A stretch of DNA of 64,000 nucleotides from Engraulis encrasicolus. Taxonomy: Eukaryota > Chordata > Actinopteri > Clupeiformes > Engraulidae. Under the pieces are notes generated by a model, which saw only the letters and a program-made list of their open reading frames with translations, was not told where the DNA came from and did no database searches. Both the position numbers and the translations under genes were made by a program. Position 1 is the stretch's first letter. Every line of letters starts with the position of its first letter. The stretch spans positions 25,856,002 to 25,920,001 of the forward strand of contig NC_085872.1 in assembly GCF_034702125.1 (NCBI RefSeq), read 5' to 3'. Shown here piece by piece: positions 20,480 to 34,057 of the stretch.

Positions 20480-23400
20480 TCACAGTTTTTTTGAGGGGCT
20501 TGTGTCTGAATCTGAGAGCTCGTCAGCGTCTTCCTCCTGGGAGGGCTGCTGTTCGGGGGTTGTTGTCTGGCTATGATTTGATTGTTGCACACTTGTGGTC
20601 TTCATGCTGTCCACTGTTTTTGAGTGTTGATCTGTCCCATCTGACTTGGTGAAATGGAAGAGTTTCCCTGGGTTGAAAGACTTGCTGGGAGACTGCGTGG
20701 CTGCTGCCGCAGCGGAGAAAGCAGCGGTGGGGTCTTTTTTCATCTCCGGGCTTTTCAGGAATTTGAAATTGAGGAACCCAGGAAGCTTTGGCTCGCTGCC
20801 TGTGGGAGAAGTGGTTGTGAACTTGCCCTGCAGTGGAATCATCTGCTTTAGTTTCATCACATTGTTACCGGTCAACAGTGAGCTCGGTCTCTTGGGTTTG
20901 TCCCCTCCGGGCTTCCCTAGACCCGGCACTCTGGGGTCTTCACCCATGGGAGACTCGGGGGTGTCTGCCTTCTCCTGGTCCCACTCCTGCCGCGCCTGTT
21001 GCTCTGCCAATCTCAGCTCCTCCTCCTCTCTTTTCTTTCTCAATTGCAGCTGGTACTGCTGCTGGGCCTGACGTTCATGGCGCTACAAACAACCAACACA
21101 AAAGACAATAGCATTGTAACACATCTGTGAAGATTCACGTGAAGTTATATCATCCAAAGGAATTCAGATATGAGAAATTGTAAATAATATTCTGCACAAA
21201 ATTCAGCTGTATGGTTGTTGAATAATTGTTAATTGATTAATTAGAATTTTGATCCAAATAATCATGATTATCATTTTTCCCCTTAATCATGCAGCCCTAC
21301 CAACAACGTAACATTATTATGATCTTTAACACACCTTCAGGGCTTCCCTCCGCTTATATTCCAGTTTTGCCATCTCATCAGCAACCCAGCCAGGAATGTC
21401 AGGTATTGCCATGTGAATAACATACTTCAGAAGAATGGCAAAATGCTGTAAAACAAAAATCAAATATTCTGAGACCTCAGTGTCACAATACACTAAGTGA
21501 TCTCACTCCAGGGATATAAACTTTGTCCGCATTAAATGGTAGAAATTAAACATGACAACAAAATATTAAAAATCTCATCTGTGTGCTTTCTGTAATGTTT
21601 TGGTAATTGCCCCTACTGTACCTCCAAGACAACGATGGAGATGATGGTCATTTCCGGGCTAAGCCAAGGGAAAAGCCTCTGGATCTGACCACACTGTCCA
21701 ATCAGGTAGCAGTTCACTATAATGGCGATCAGGCCCATTGCCTCCATTGCCATCTGTACAAAAAGACACAAAGACCATGTGCAACGCTTTGGCTTACTCA
21801 GAAAATTCATCCTCTTGCGACATAATTCATGATTCTAATTCAAGTGCCTCTTACTTGACACACATCAGCACTGGCTGCATTATTAAAATGCCATCTAGAT
21901 CATGAATAACTGCTGCAGGCACTGCGTGTGCTGCTGGGGAAGGATACTACATCATCTAACCTGCCACTGGCCAATGTTCTCCACTCTTTGGCTGAAAGGC
22001 CTTTGCAGACCAGTGCAGAGTTTCAGCGCGTCACTGCGGATCTCGATGATGTTGTTGATGAGCGCACACATGGCTGCCAGGGGAAATGCGGAGGAGAACA
22101 GGACAACGTATCCAAACTGGATAAACATCTCCTGGTAATCCTGAAGCGTATCCTGCTGGAGTAAAAGCCCACAAGCTCATAGGATTCACAACACCAAGCA
22201 CACGCAGGTCAAGCATTATTACTCATCAGCTCAGCTGGTCAGGATTAGCACTGAAGGCTACGGGACTACAGATGTTAAACAGGATGGTGTGCATTTAACT
22301 GCGCTGTAAACATACCTCATATGTCAGCATGCAGCTCTCAATCTCTGGTTGGGTCAGAGTAGATAATTCTTTTTCATCAGGCGGGTCAATCCAGGATATT
22401 TTCTTGCTCACCATTTCCGATGTGTCGTTCATTTTTTCCCTTGGAGGAAGAACAACATTGGGTTTTGGCTCAGATAACAAAGGCACTGGGTTTGAAAATC
22501 TGGCAGCATCCTTGCTGGACTCCAGAATTTCACTGTCAGAGTCATTGTCACAGATCTCAAAGATGTTGGCAGGGTCAGCTCCCTCCTCGACAAGAGTAGG
22601 GCTGCCATCCTGCAGCACGCAATGCCCGACCTTCGTATTGGAAGCAGTGTCTTTGTATTGAACCTTTTTAGTGAAGCTGACCTTCCGGTGCTTAAGAGCA
22701 TTTTCCTCTTCTCCTTCTTCGGCCTGAGTGTTTCTGAATCCCGCCAAGAGGCTTTTCCTCCCCTTCTTCTCAGGTTGACAAGTAGAGTCTGACTTCTCAT
22801 CTTTGCTCAGGGCTTCACTGGTCATCCATGCTTTGCCCAGAGCTACACGTCCGTACTTACAGATGGAAGTCTGCAGCACCTCCCACAGGGTCCGAAGAGT
22901 GAATTCCCTCAGTTTTTGGTGCTCGTATAGATAGGGCTGTAGCACCTCCTTGACATTTTGCAGGAACTGGCGGATGATTAAGAGGGTGGCCAGCATCTAT
23001 AGATATGACAAGAATGGTTTCTGATTGAATTTTAACTCCCATTTCCCATTAGTCTAATTTAGATGTTGAATTTCATGCACTTCATGCACTCAAGATTCTT
23101 ACTCTCTTATCGTTACTTACCTCTTTCAGCCGCTCCATGTCTTTGAGGTAGAACCCAATGTAGAACAGGCTTAGGTATGAGTTAATAAACTGAAACTAAA
23201 GAGAAACAATATATTGAGGCAGTGCATCACAGAATGGTACGGCAAATGTTCATTTTCATAAACCATTATGACAACTTACAAAGACCAATTTCATAATGAG
23301 ATTATTGTCATAGGCACTCTGCAATCTGTAATTCTCTGAAAAACAAAAGACACAAACACATGACAATATTTGGGTTACTATGCAGTATGTTTGGAATGCT

Positions 23401-26400
23401 GTGTCATAGAGGTTATTCTCCGTACACTTAGACATGTCAAACGGCCTTTCCAATTTTCCAGTCTTACCCATGTCGTTGAGCCAAAGGGCTATCTTCTTGT
23501 ACACTTCATCGCATGTGGATACTGTAACAGCAAGCAGGATTTTGGGAAGAAATCGAGTTATGCTGGGGAGCTCTTTCATTTCTGTCACCACCTCCTGAAA
23601 ATACAGACAACAAAACATGAAAGATTGTCATTGTTTGGTTTGCTCGTTACCACTTCAATGTTAGGGTAAACAAAATATTCTGACCATGGCCGACGAGACA
23701 AAATTCCACTCTAAAACATTAACACAGGCCACCCTACCACCCATTCAAAGTATTTCCTTTAATAAGTGAACTCAAAGTTGCCCAATGCTGAAGGTCTACA
23801 AAGTCTTTCTTCCCTTACCTGAAGTTCAAGACAAACGAACATGGCCAGGAACACAAAGCACAGGCAGAGCAGGCAAATGGGGAGGCTGACCATCCATCTG
23901 AACACGTTACGTTTCCAGGGAGGGTAATAGAGCTCCTCACAACCTGTCACAGGACTATTGCGTTTTACCCCCTAGGAAATGAAAATGAAACTTGTATTTC
24001 ATGGTCTGACACTTGTACCTCTTTTTCCACTGCCGGTTTTCTGGTAGGCCTACAGCTCGACAAAGCGTGACTCGGACGCCACTTTTTGTTTTCCGAATAG
24101 GCACGATACAGCTCAATCGTAAAGCGAAAACTGGCGGCCAAGTCGCGCTGTGTCAAGCTGTAGGCCTACCAGAAAACCGGCAGTGGAAAAGAGGCATCAG
24201 TGTTAAAAATAATAATAATAATAATGGGACAAGGGTGACCAGGCAACTGGGTGGGTATAAGGTGTGGGTCTTACACGGAATTGGGGCCGGGGCTCCTCAA
24301 TGGATTCTGCGGGGGTGTCGAGAGTGCCCCATTTAAATGCCAGCTCGGCTTCTCTTCTTTTCCATCGCTCCAGGAATAGTGTGGCCCATATGACATTGAA
24401 GAGGGCAAATACAACACAGCAGATGTCTTGGCTCTTCTGAATATGGGAATTTGTGTGCGTGCACAACATCAGTCATCAGTTGTAAAACTTACGACAAATT
24501 AAGAGCTATTTCTTCAAGTTAAGTTGCAGTCATAGTTGTGTTTCTCTCTGGGTTTCAAGAGCAGGTAGGTACCCAGAGAAGATTAGTTAGATTAATTAGA
24601 AAATAGCCCACAAGGAAATGAGTTCTGTGTAAGTTAATGAGGCAAGTGCAATTAAACTAGTTACTTAATAAAAGCAATACTGCAAGCAAAGAGGTTAGCT
24701 CTGATTTTTACACATGTAATCCTAAAAGCACATGATAACTAAAAACACAATTTACATTATTATTTTACTTGTACATTTGAACAACAATAATAATGTATTA
24801 TAAACATAACCTTCCAAGCCCCATTACTCACCTGATCTGCTTCTGAAAGCATCCACAGCAGTAAACCAATAACCGCGGGATAGAGCATGGAGTTGGTATA
24901 GAAACCCAACCAGGCAAAGTACATGGCAATCTTAACCCCAAAATAATTACAGACATCATCTAGCAGCGGAAAAAAAAGCACACATTAATATGTAAAGGAA
25001 GCCAAATTAAAAATTACACATGCTGCACAAACATGCTGTTAAAGACAAAGAACAGAATATATTGGCAACCATAAAAGGCAAAAGCTCCTCACCAAGGGGT
25101 TGTCGCTCACACACAGCCTGAACCCAAGAGGTGATGAGTTGGCTGAGAATCCGCTGTTCATGAAGAGGAAACATCTGAACAATTACACCCCTTGTTTTTA
25201 GCTCTGGTACTATGAGAAACAAAAACAAACAAACAAACATTTATATCAGGCCTACACCAGCACTGAATATTCTTTGTAGTGATGTAATGGTATTATATGA
25301 ATAGTATTAGAATTAGATAACAATTAATTACACCGCAGGACTACTTAGTATCAAGGGATGGAATTACTTAAAACTGTGGAAAAATGCTACGTACTAATTG
25401 GCTGTCCCTCCAGGAAGTGAATGTTATGAAGGACATCCCCTTGTTTTGCTCTCAGGTTGTCCAGCCAATATTTAATGATAGTTTGGCGTTCCTACAAAAT
25501 AAATATCCACATGAAAATAGCAAACAATGCGTGATTACACAATCGCACATCTGCATTACTGCAGAACGTACAATATTATGTGTACAGTATTATGTGTACA
25601 GTACATATATTATCAATAAATAATGTATAACTAAATGGTCTCACCTGTGACGTGAAAAAGCACAGTTCACTCTCTATGTTTTCATAGATTGTGTCTTCTT
25701 CACATGAGAATCGGCGCATTCCACCTCCATATTGCGATTTGACCTGTTTATGCATCCCTATTTGCTCAGCTCCTCTTAACAGGCTGAAAGAGAGTGTTTG
25801 CAGAAGACAGGTGTGTACACACGACAGTCAGCATATGTTAAATATTTGGTCAGGTGAACATTTAGCATACTAGTGCTACCACTTCATAAACAGCCTTACT
25901 TCTCAAAGGTTGTGGTGACGAAGAAGGCAAAGCCACGGATGTGCTTATGGTGCCTAATGTGCACAACCACCTGTGGGATGCCCAGTCTAATTTGGTTGAG
26001 AAGCCATAGCAAAGTATGGTCATCTATGTTGTCTATGCATAGCAGGAGGAAACAAAAACAGCAGTTACTTTTCTTCTGAATTTGCAATGGACATGAATCA
26101 ATATCATGAAAATAAAACAGTTCTGCCATTGACCATTTGCCTTGTCAACACAGCGGACCACGGAATGCCTTTACTATTTATAGTAGCACCTGGGAATGTC
26201 ATGACGATGTCGCAGTCCTCTGTGGCCACGGGCTTTAGTCTGGATTTGTGGTACATGATGTACTGTCGGGCCTGGGAGAGGCGTCTCCCAAACCATTTAT
26301 CTAAAAAGCACAGGTAGCAGAGAGAACGGGAGACATAAGTCAGAGAGCCAGGGTGTCTTAAGGTCAACACTAAAGCACCACTAGTGGATGGCAAAAGTGG

Positions 26401-29400
26401 CCGTCAGCACCGCACCTCTGAATGGGCCAGCAAGCATGTGATGTACCGTACCTGGGGATCTCATCTCAATCTTCACAACACACATCCTCATTCCAACACA
26501 ACAGGGCTTTTTTCACCCAAATATTTAGCATTTTCTTACTTTTAAAGTAGAAATAATAGAGTAACAGAATAGCAGCATAAATAACAGAAATAATAAAGAT
26601 TAAATACATTTTCACATGTGAAATCTGCTTATGGGAACGCCACTGTTGGAGAGCTGCATACTTTTATCCACCTCTGAAACGTTTGCATGTAGGGCACCAA
26701 GAGGAAGCCATTCAAATGTATCATCTTAATGAGGACGACACCAAATGCCATCGGCTGAAGCTTGAATTAGTTGTGTCCGGACGAGTTGGTTTAATGAAAC
26801 GTCTCCCTGCTTCACAATGAATTGTTCAGACGTTTACTGTGTCATGGAGCTGCTGGGTCCATGATAGGTCTTCGGAGAGTTCAGCTACTGAAGCGTAGTG
26901 CTGCAAGGCCTGTCAAAGGGAATCCATAACCAGCGGCTAGTCCATCCTCCATTTTTTCTGTGGAACTTAATTGTTGCTCATATGTATTTAAGTTGAGTTT
27001 TTTTCTCAATCAAATGCATACCTTGCAAGTCCATTAAATACAAATCTGATTGAATCTGTCTGAAAAGCTCATATACAGATAACTAAATATGTTATATTTT
27101 TGCAAAAAAGGAAAATTAGTCCATGTGCCACATTAATAAACTAGAAATACTCTCAGAGAATCCAGACCTCTGCCAAGGAAAGCTCTTTGATATAACTTTT
27201 AACTACACTGTCATCTTTTTCAAGTTTTTCTGACTTGTTAACATGGAGTTAGAAACTGGAATGTCAAAATTCACTCTATCCCACAATGGTGAAAAATCTT
27301 TTTTTTTTAAATCCTGGATCCAAATCATGATCCGGATCACCACCACAATTTAATCTGTTCCTTTTGTCATTTCCAACAACTCCACAAAATTCCATCAAAA
27401 TACATTCATAACTTTTTGAGTTATCCTGCTGACAAACAGGCAGACAGACAAACTAACCAATGCAACAGAAAACATAAAAAATAATAATAATAATCATCAT
27501 CATCATCATCTGTCTGTGCTTTTGGGATTTTAATGAAGTGTCTGTGGCCCATACAGTGTAGAGCTTTTGCATTTCTGTATCATTACGATGTTTTATTAGA
27601 CGTGGTCTGTTGATTTACTAAGGCCACTGAGTTTTTTGGAACTATATTTACAAGACTATTTCTTAAAATGGTGCCATAAATTAATGGCCGTAGGCCTAGG
27701 ACATGATATGCATACCCTTTTTGGTATGGGATCAATATTGAGTTATTCTTGTCCTGTTAATGAAAATATATCAGTGCCACTCTAAATAAACAACACCTCA
27801 TACATCTGCCTGGCTTTCTGCTCTGAATCCCATATGTGGATCTCCATCTCCATCCACCTGACCTAACATTACACTGACCAACATGTATTTTCCATTTCCC
27901 ACTGTGAAACATGTGTAGCCTACTAATGTGATAATTTACAGGGGCACAAGTAACAATGGATATGAAAAATGAACTTGTGTTCTCACTTACAGTCTGTTAG
28001 GTTTTGTGCTTCCGCTATTTACAGACAGACAGCAAAAAATGCTTCCCTTTTTACCACCTTCTGAAAAAAACTGCTTGCAGAGAGATATTTGGTTTAACGG
28101 TAATATCTACAAAGCCTTTTTAAGTATAACACCAACAACAAGCACAATTCAAATTTTCATGAATCCATAACTATTTTTAAGAATTCATAAAAAAATATGG
28201 CGATCCACAATTTTAAGTAGACTTACATGGCAACTGATGTCTGTTGAGATGTGGCTGCTTGGCTTTCAACTTGATATCTAGCTTTGTGCATCTGCAAGTG
28301 TTCTCCCAACCTGAGGCCAAACAAAACCTTAAGACTGGTTTTTATCTTTCAGTGGTATCAGGAAGTGTCATACAATAAGATGTAAGATGTAAGATAAGGC
28401 ATCTGACATCCATTATTACATTACACTTAGCTGACGCTTTCATTTATTCAAAGCGACTCACAACGATTATTTTTCAGGGATATTGGTTACAGTCCCTGGA
28501 GCAATGTGGGGGTTAGGCACCTTGCTCAAGGGCACTTCATCCATGGATGGAGATTAGGGATTCGAACCAGCAACCCCTAGATTGAAAGACCAACTCTCTA
28601 ACCACTTGGCCACGGCTGACCCATCAACATCCATATGACACACTTTCCTTTTAGCTAGGGGGGCTTATCATTGTCATAAATATCAAAAACTAACATTTCC
28701 TATCTGTTATAAATTAGGCCTATTAGGACATAGGGATTTGCATCTTCCAAAGTAGGCCTACAATGTAGATGAGGCCTGTGTGCCTCAAGAGAGAAGGCTA
28801 CAGTAGGTCAAGATTTTCTAAACTATTCTACAGGTCATGGTGCTTGGAAGAAGGGACAGAGCTGTTGAAGTTCTGTCTTCGGTTGCACTCTTTTAGGTCC
28901 ACTGTGGAAATGTTGCCAAATAGTGTTTTGTGAGCTGAATGCAAATCACATGGGGGCTGGTCTTCAGCCAACTTCAAAACAATTAAGGATATTATGCAAC
29001 AGATATTCTGCTATGTGTAGCCTATTATTCGAATAGCATAATCTATTAAAGGCTAGGCCTACATGACAGCACGTTAACAAAGTTGCAACATCACTGTTCA
29101 CTTTTACAGAATAACCGAATGGCGTTTACTTGTTGCAACGTTTAATTTCACTGAATCAGAGCAACATCTAAATACGACGACTCATTGCTGCAAGTGGGTT
29201 GTTGCAATGCTTTTAGAAGGTTAACAGGCGATAGAAGCATGCTTTTAATCATAAATGGTTTAGACATGTCTCTATTTAGCAACACTGCAGAAGAAAGACC
29301 TTGTCCCCTTCTGGGATTTCATCAGCGGTCCATGCCTGTCATTCTAGAACATATGTTTACAGGTTGATGGTGTGCAAGGTGTTATGAGCAACATAGTCTA

Positions 29401-29509
29401 GATTATTATTACTCCCCATCTGGGGTATGGCGAATCACCTGAATGAAAAAGGAAAAATGACCAAGCACAGGTGTCAAGGCAAATACTCACTCAGGACCTC
29501 CGAAGGCAT
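20480..29509 (-). CDS. ano8: Anoctamin-8 (TMEM16H)
   Basis: Multi-pass TMEM16-family protein; mammalian ANO8 is reported to tether ER to plasma membrane and to assist store-operated calcium signalling. Seventeen coding exons in transcript order: 29509-29491, 26300-26190, 26032-25900, 25783-25645, 25491-25395, 25209-25093, 24959-24832, 24436-24275, 23971-23819, 23594-23468, 23335-23280, 23195-23121, 22996-22316, 22152-21961, 21753-21622, 21445-21335, 21082-20480. All phases close, giving 1,011 residues. The start ATG at 29509 has an upstream in-frame TGA. Conserved blocks are FSCEEDTIYENIESEL, MFPLHEQRIL, YFGVKIAMYFAWLGFYT, EELYYPPWKR and AIPDIPGWVADEMAKLEY. Hydrophobic segments fall near residues 215-242, 253-270, 325-350, 415-431 and 675-800. 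Residues 440-666 (one exon) form an acidic/Lys-rich cytosolic loop. The C-terminal tail has NNVMKLKQMIPLQGKF as in mammals but stops about 200 residues earlier than the human Pro-rich tail. Confidence 0.96.
22150..22157 (-). promoter_or_regulatory. NAGNAG tandem acceptor at ano8 exon 14
   Basis: The minus strand reads CTCCAGCAGGATACG at this junction. Splicing after the first AG adds Gln, after the second begins with Asp, as in the human protein (YED). Both keep frame, so alternative one-residue isoforms are possible. Confidence 0.5.
24023..24190. mobile_element. Palindromic 168-bp MITE in ano8 intron
   Basis: TTTTCCACTGCCGGTTTTCT at the left is mirrored exactly at the right, and inversion extends into GGTAGGCCTACAGCT. 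It lies between exons 8 and 9, about 50 bp from the exon 9 acceptor. No target duplication is clear. Confidence 0.75.
27155..27480. repeat. Widespread metazoan interspersed repeat fragment
   Basis: It begins near CCTCTGCCAAGG and contains ATCATGATCCGGATCACCAC and AACTTTTTGAGTTATCCTGC, a combination I recognise as recurring in many fish and invertebrate genomes. The tail runs into ATA and ATC trinucleotide runs (about 27478-27511). The family name is not certain. Confidence 0.5.
28410..28621 (-). mobile_element. tRNA-derived SINE
   Basis: Read on the minus strand it starts with a tRNA-like head containing an A box (TGGCCAAGTGG) and a B box (GGTTCGAATCC). The body carries GCCCTTGAGCAAGGTGCC, followed by the tail with AAAGCGTCAGCTAAGTGTAA, a well-known fish SINE arrangement. 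The tRNA-like head cannot fold into a complete tRNA, so it is not a tRNA gene. It lies in ano8 intron 1. Confidence 0.8.
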
Positions 29510-30463
29510 TTTGTGCGATTTGCATCACTCCGATCAGCGGGTAGCAGCAATGTTGTTACCAACAGCATCCTCCATCGTAGGCTGCAGTGGTGCTCTGTTG
29601 GAAAACATACCGATTCACTTCAGGAGCAGGACGTTTAAACTGACACGGCACGATTACCTTTCCACCAAGCAAGTCGTACCATGCCCTTCTGGGATGACTG
29701 TGCCAATGTCCCTGGAAGCCAACGTGATCGCATACTCATCGCGAGCAGAATGGGTCAGCACGCATAGAAAAATAAACATAGGCTATAATACGATGATACT
29801 ACTACCACTGTTTTATTCACAATGTTAATAGGGTGCACAAAGACTGTCATTGGTTTCTTTAAGATGTTACATCACCACAAAGTCCATTACCAATGCGTTA
29901 CACCACCATTTAAAATTAATCTGGCTGCCACAAAATGATATCAATTCATTATAAATATTATTTTTTAAAAATAGCAGCTTCAGATATACAATTAAGCCCC
30001 GCCCAATGACACACCCCAGAGCTCTGCTTTAGGACGGCATCGCTTAGTCAGTCTTTGTCATGATAGCTTTGGATATCATTTCGCTCATCGTAGTCATCTC
30101 GCGCCCCCTGCCATTGCTTTCTAGGGGCTCCCTGCTTGCAGACTGCTTACGTCATCACTCTATGAAATATCTGATTTTGTCTTGAACAATGTATTATCGA
30201 AGCATGAGCATGCAACCAGGCCATATCAATGTCAGTTGTGTATCCGCGACATTCTTACAAACGTGTGCCCCATATAATATAATGCACCATATAAATACGC
30301 ACACGCGCGCGCGCAAACACAGGCACACACGCAGTCTATTCATGTATCATTTCACTGAACTAGGTCTGGATGGTTTTTCTATTTTTGATTATCACACCGG
30401 TCATCAAAAAAGCTGCCACACTGCAGCAGAAGAGGCTAAATGAAATAGGACTCTATTGGTGGA

Positions 30464-30657
30464 CAGTGGTGTAGTCTACTTTTTTGAAGTGGGTATACTG
30501 TATATTCGAGCATTTTTGAAGTGGGTATACTGTATATATTTGTGCTATTAAAACAATGGATCAATCAATTTTAAGAGGGTATACTGAAGCCCCTAAAATC
30601 TAGAAGTGGGTATACTCCATATACCTGCGTTCTACGTAGACTAGGCCTACACCACTG
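30464..30657. mobile_element. Intact hAT-type MITE with 8-bp target duplication
   Basis: The terminal inverted repeats begin CAGTGGTGTAGTCTAC and end CTACACCACTG, and the flanks are the identical octamer TTGGTGGA (30456-30463 and 30658-30665). Length is 194 bp. An interrupted copy of the same family is at 49040-49628. Confidence 0.88.
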
Positions 30658-30921
30658 TTGGTGGAGCAATGCTATAACCAGGGCATGACTGGCAACCAGC
30701 CTGGTATACTGGTAGAACTTGGCTGTGGATAGCACTAATTTCATTGTAACAATTTTGGCAGGTAGCTTATTCTAGGATATGCCATATCACTACGTATAGC
30801 CTACGTTCTGTTGCTTGCCCCTTGTGCACCAATTGTTTGTTTTTAAGTTCAAGGAAAAAGTCTTTCAGTTACTCAGTAACTTTCTAAAACAAAATGTAGG
30901 CTATAAATTGCACTATACTTT

Positions 30922-30922
<1 letters not shown>

Positions 30923-31008
<86 letters not shown>

Positions 31009-31174
31009 TTATTGGTAGTCGTCATATTTGGAGAAGGTGGTGTTGTTTGTACCCTTAAAACTGCTATTTTGAGACCCACATTGGATTGTGACGTAGCATC
31101 ATATCAATATACATTTATGTCCATATGTACATATTATGAATTGCGGATATAAATAAAGTAGTTAAAATGTGTCT

Positions 31175-31260
<86 letters not shown>
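30923..31260. repeat. Two direct (GT)n microsatellites
   Basis: Uninterrupted GT runs cover about 30923-31007 and 31179-31260, separated by about 170 bp of unique sequence. They generate artefactual Cys-Val or Thr-His reading frames. Confidence 0.97.
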
Positions 31261-31263
<3 letters not shown>

Positions 31264-34057
31264 TTAATTCAATTGATAATATCTGCCATCAAAATTCTGA
31301 AAAGTGTTTTAAAGAACAAAAAACAACAATCTATGACACAATCTCTAGTGATATCCAGGGACGCTGCCAATACTTCATTGAAACTGTGAAGATGTTTTGG
31401 GTTCAATGTCACCTTAGGTTGTCGCTGACCTGGAAAAAATAATTGGGGTCCACCTGGCCCTCTAGGTCCATGTTGCGCACTTCTCCTGGACAAATCAACA
31501 GAAGGAGGGTCATGCCCCCTAATGTCTTTAACACATGGGAAGCATGGGGACTTGAGATGGGGCAGGAAAATAGGAAACGCAATTAGTCCTGGCGGAGAAT
31601 AGGGTAGAATAGGAGCCAGAGACAAAGGGTCTCATAGTGCAATGGCCCCATGAAGGAAGGAAGGCACCCTTTCCTCTCCACTCGTGAGGGTGGAGTGTGG
31701 CTTTTTTTTCTTGCCCCTAACTTTTTTACAGCTTGCTTTCGCAGTACGACTACGCAAACCTGCCCAATTTCGTAGAATGCTTCCAAACCCATGTGACAGC
31801 ACTGTGATGTCCTGTTGTCAGTCTTGGTATGCAACGATGCCCGTTAAATTCCCCCCAAATATAGAAAAAACAAGGATGTCATACAGCATCGTTATGTTGA
31901 CAGGAAATTTGACGGGGGACTCAGAGTTGCGAAGGGGAAATCTAGTGATGTCATAGGCGAGGTGCCAATTCAAGCTAAAGAGTGGATTCCTGGCGCAATC
32001 GGCCGCACAGGCATCTGAGGAGAAAGGTAAAGATCTAAAGGCAGCGATGGAAAAAAACACTCTCCATCAGCAGCAAAGGATATCCTTTAAGCAGGACGGA
32101 GTGGGCTTTTTCACTTGACTATTTATTAATTGGCGCCCAGCTGCCCAGTGGGGACAGGGTACTGGTGTAGCGGGGAGGAGGCCCTCCCTCCCTGTTCTCT
32201 GTGACAGGAAGCAAGTCATCAACATGGGAAACACATTTGATTGTTGCCAGTGTTGCTCACGCACTGTGTGGGTAATTATAAAAGGAAGCTGTTCGCAAGC
32301 AAAGGAGGCAAACAGCGACCTTGTATCATGAGCAATGAAACACTATGGGGGATCAAAGTATGGAGGAGAGGCTGCATGTTTTGGGATGAGCAAATGCACC
32401 CCACCTTGTCTGTCTCTCAATCATGTTACGTAACCTTCCTGTCATCTCAATGGGTAGGTTTTTTTAAAAAAAAGAAAAAAGGTTTGCTTACGTTACAGCC
32501 CAACTACTGGCTTGGGCACTGTTTTAAATTCTGCTTCCCACTGACGCAAAACAATAACAATTGTTGTAAAACTGCCAGAGCTCTGGGCTAAAAAAAAGTT
32601 GAGGATTTCAACCTTCCAGTTTTAACATTTTCCCCTCCACAGCATCTGCCTCACCCAGAGGCGACTAGAGGGTCAGCCGGGGCCCCAAGTGAAGATTGAA
32701 AGGAATGAGCATTTTGAACAAAATAGTTTCTACTGTGAAAAAGTGCGAGCTGTTATTCACCATCTAGGAGCTTTGGGGGGGCCCAAGCGGGTGCCTGCCT
32801 AGCCTGCTGACAAGATGCGCCTCTGGCCTTTCCACCTGAGTTCGTACCACTGCTGGACTCACTCGGTGTTTTGTAAACATTATCATTTCTCCTGCATCCG
32901 TCCCTATTGTCCATTTACATTCTAGGCTGGTCTGACCAATGTAAACACTTTTGTAAAACAGTGACAGCTCTTGGGATGGGCTGTCGCCTGGAATTAAAAA
33001 TAGAAAAAAAAGGGAGTTCTCATCAATGCTATTTAGCCAATGATTTGTACGGAAAAATATTTCTTTATCAACACAGTATCTTTTAATGTAAGATTTAGGC
33101 AAAATGGTTTGTGTGAAGGCAATATTTGCTACTCTGTGGTATTCATTTAAAACTACTGGAGGGCATAGGTATCTTGGACCCATTAGGCGTTTGTTCTCAC
33201 AGTTACTCTATGTCAATATTGTTGCCAGATTCACAAAACCACAAAATAAAATACCCTATACTATGTCTAAAATATGTCTACTTCATTATATGTTAAATCT
33301 GGCTCAATTTGCTTTGTGTTTCATAATTTGATATTCTATTTTTTTTAATTAATATGTCATAGGCCTACGTTGCATTGATACAAAAATATATGGCTTATAT
33401 CAATATGTTAGCCAATGCTGTTTGTAAATAATAAATCATCAGATATATCTTTACTTCAGGTAATGTGAGGAATGATTTAAAAAAAACTATTTTAAGTGCC
33501 ATAATACATTTTTATAATTCACAGAGGATGCGGCATGTCATACTGATCATAAAGTCTAGCAAAAAATGCATTGAAACTGTGCAATCAAGTCAAGTCCATT
33601 TTCACATCATAACTTGCTGTTTATTTTATCATATTCTCTGTAACATTTATTTAGATTATATACATCATTTACAGTTTGTGCAGATCATTCAAGGAGAAAG
33701 CAACGACATTTAAATCGGCAAAGCCGTAATGTACAAAATGGGGGGTATAGCTACAACCACATCATTTGGTTGAAGGCAGGTTTTGATTCAGTCCATTGTA
33801 TATTTTGATTAAATACTGACAATAATATACCCCTGTTTCATTATTACACAGAGGTATATAAAATAAAAGTAGAAGTATTTTTTACAGTGTTATCTACCTC
33901 ATTAGGTATAGGGGAATAAGTGGTGTATAAACTAAGTAAGATCATATGCAAGTGTAGTCCTTCTACTTCTACTTTATACACCTCTGCGTTTACATCACAG
34001 TTGAGTCATCCTGACTGGGGAGCTTCTCCTGTCTTTGCCGCCACCGCCGCTCTGGAT

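Larger units (their letters stand above)
26301..29490. other. ano8 intron 1, repeat-bearing
   Basis: A 3.2-kb intron between the 19-nt first coding exon and exon 2. It contains an old dispersed repeat at about 27155-27480, which has the widespread GATCCGGATCACCACCA segment and an ACAGACAGACAAAC-like tail, and a tRNA-headed SINE at 28410-28621. I see no additional exon. Confidence 0.6.
29510..33640. other. ano8 5' region and ano8-plvap spacer
   Basis: No coding exon is recognised. The 150-300 bp next to 29509 should hold the ano8 5' UTR and promoter. The rest has an intact MITE (30464-30657), two long GT arrays (30923-31007, 31179-31260), an unassigned 68-bp repeat shared with 45082-45150, and AT-rich sequence. 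GTPBP3, which lies between ANO8 and PLVAP in mammals, is absent. Confidence 0.6.

Noticed and set aside
22429..22800. 123-codon alternative minus-strand frame within ano8 exon 13
   Set aside because: Shadow of the ano8 frame, which continues in phase into flanking exons.
28541..28621. Possible tRNA gene with A and B boxes
   Set aside because: The head continues into a SINE body and tail and has no complete cloverleaf; the same applies to 46300-46402.
32764..33183. 139-codon minus-strand frame in the ano8-plvap spacer
   Set aside because: Its C-terminal part is the dispersed repeat also present at 45082-45150, and the rest resembles no known protein.
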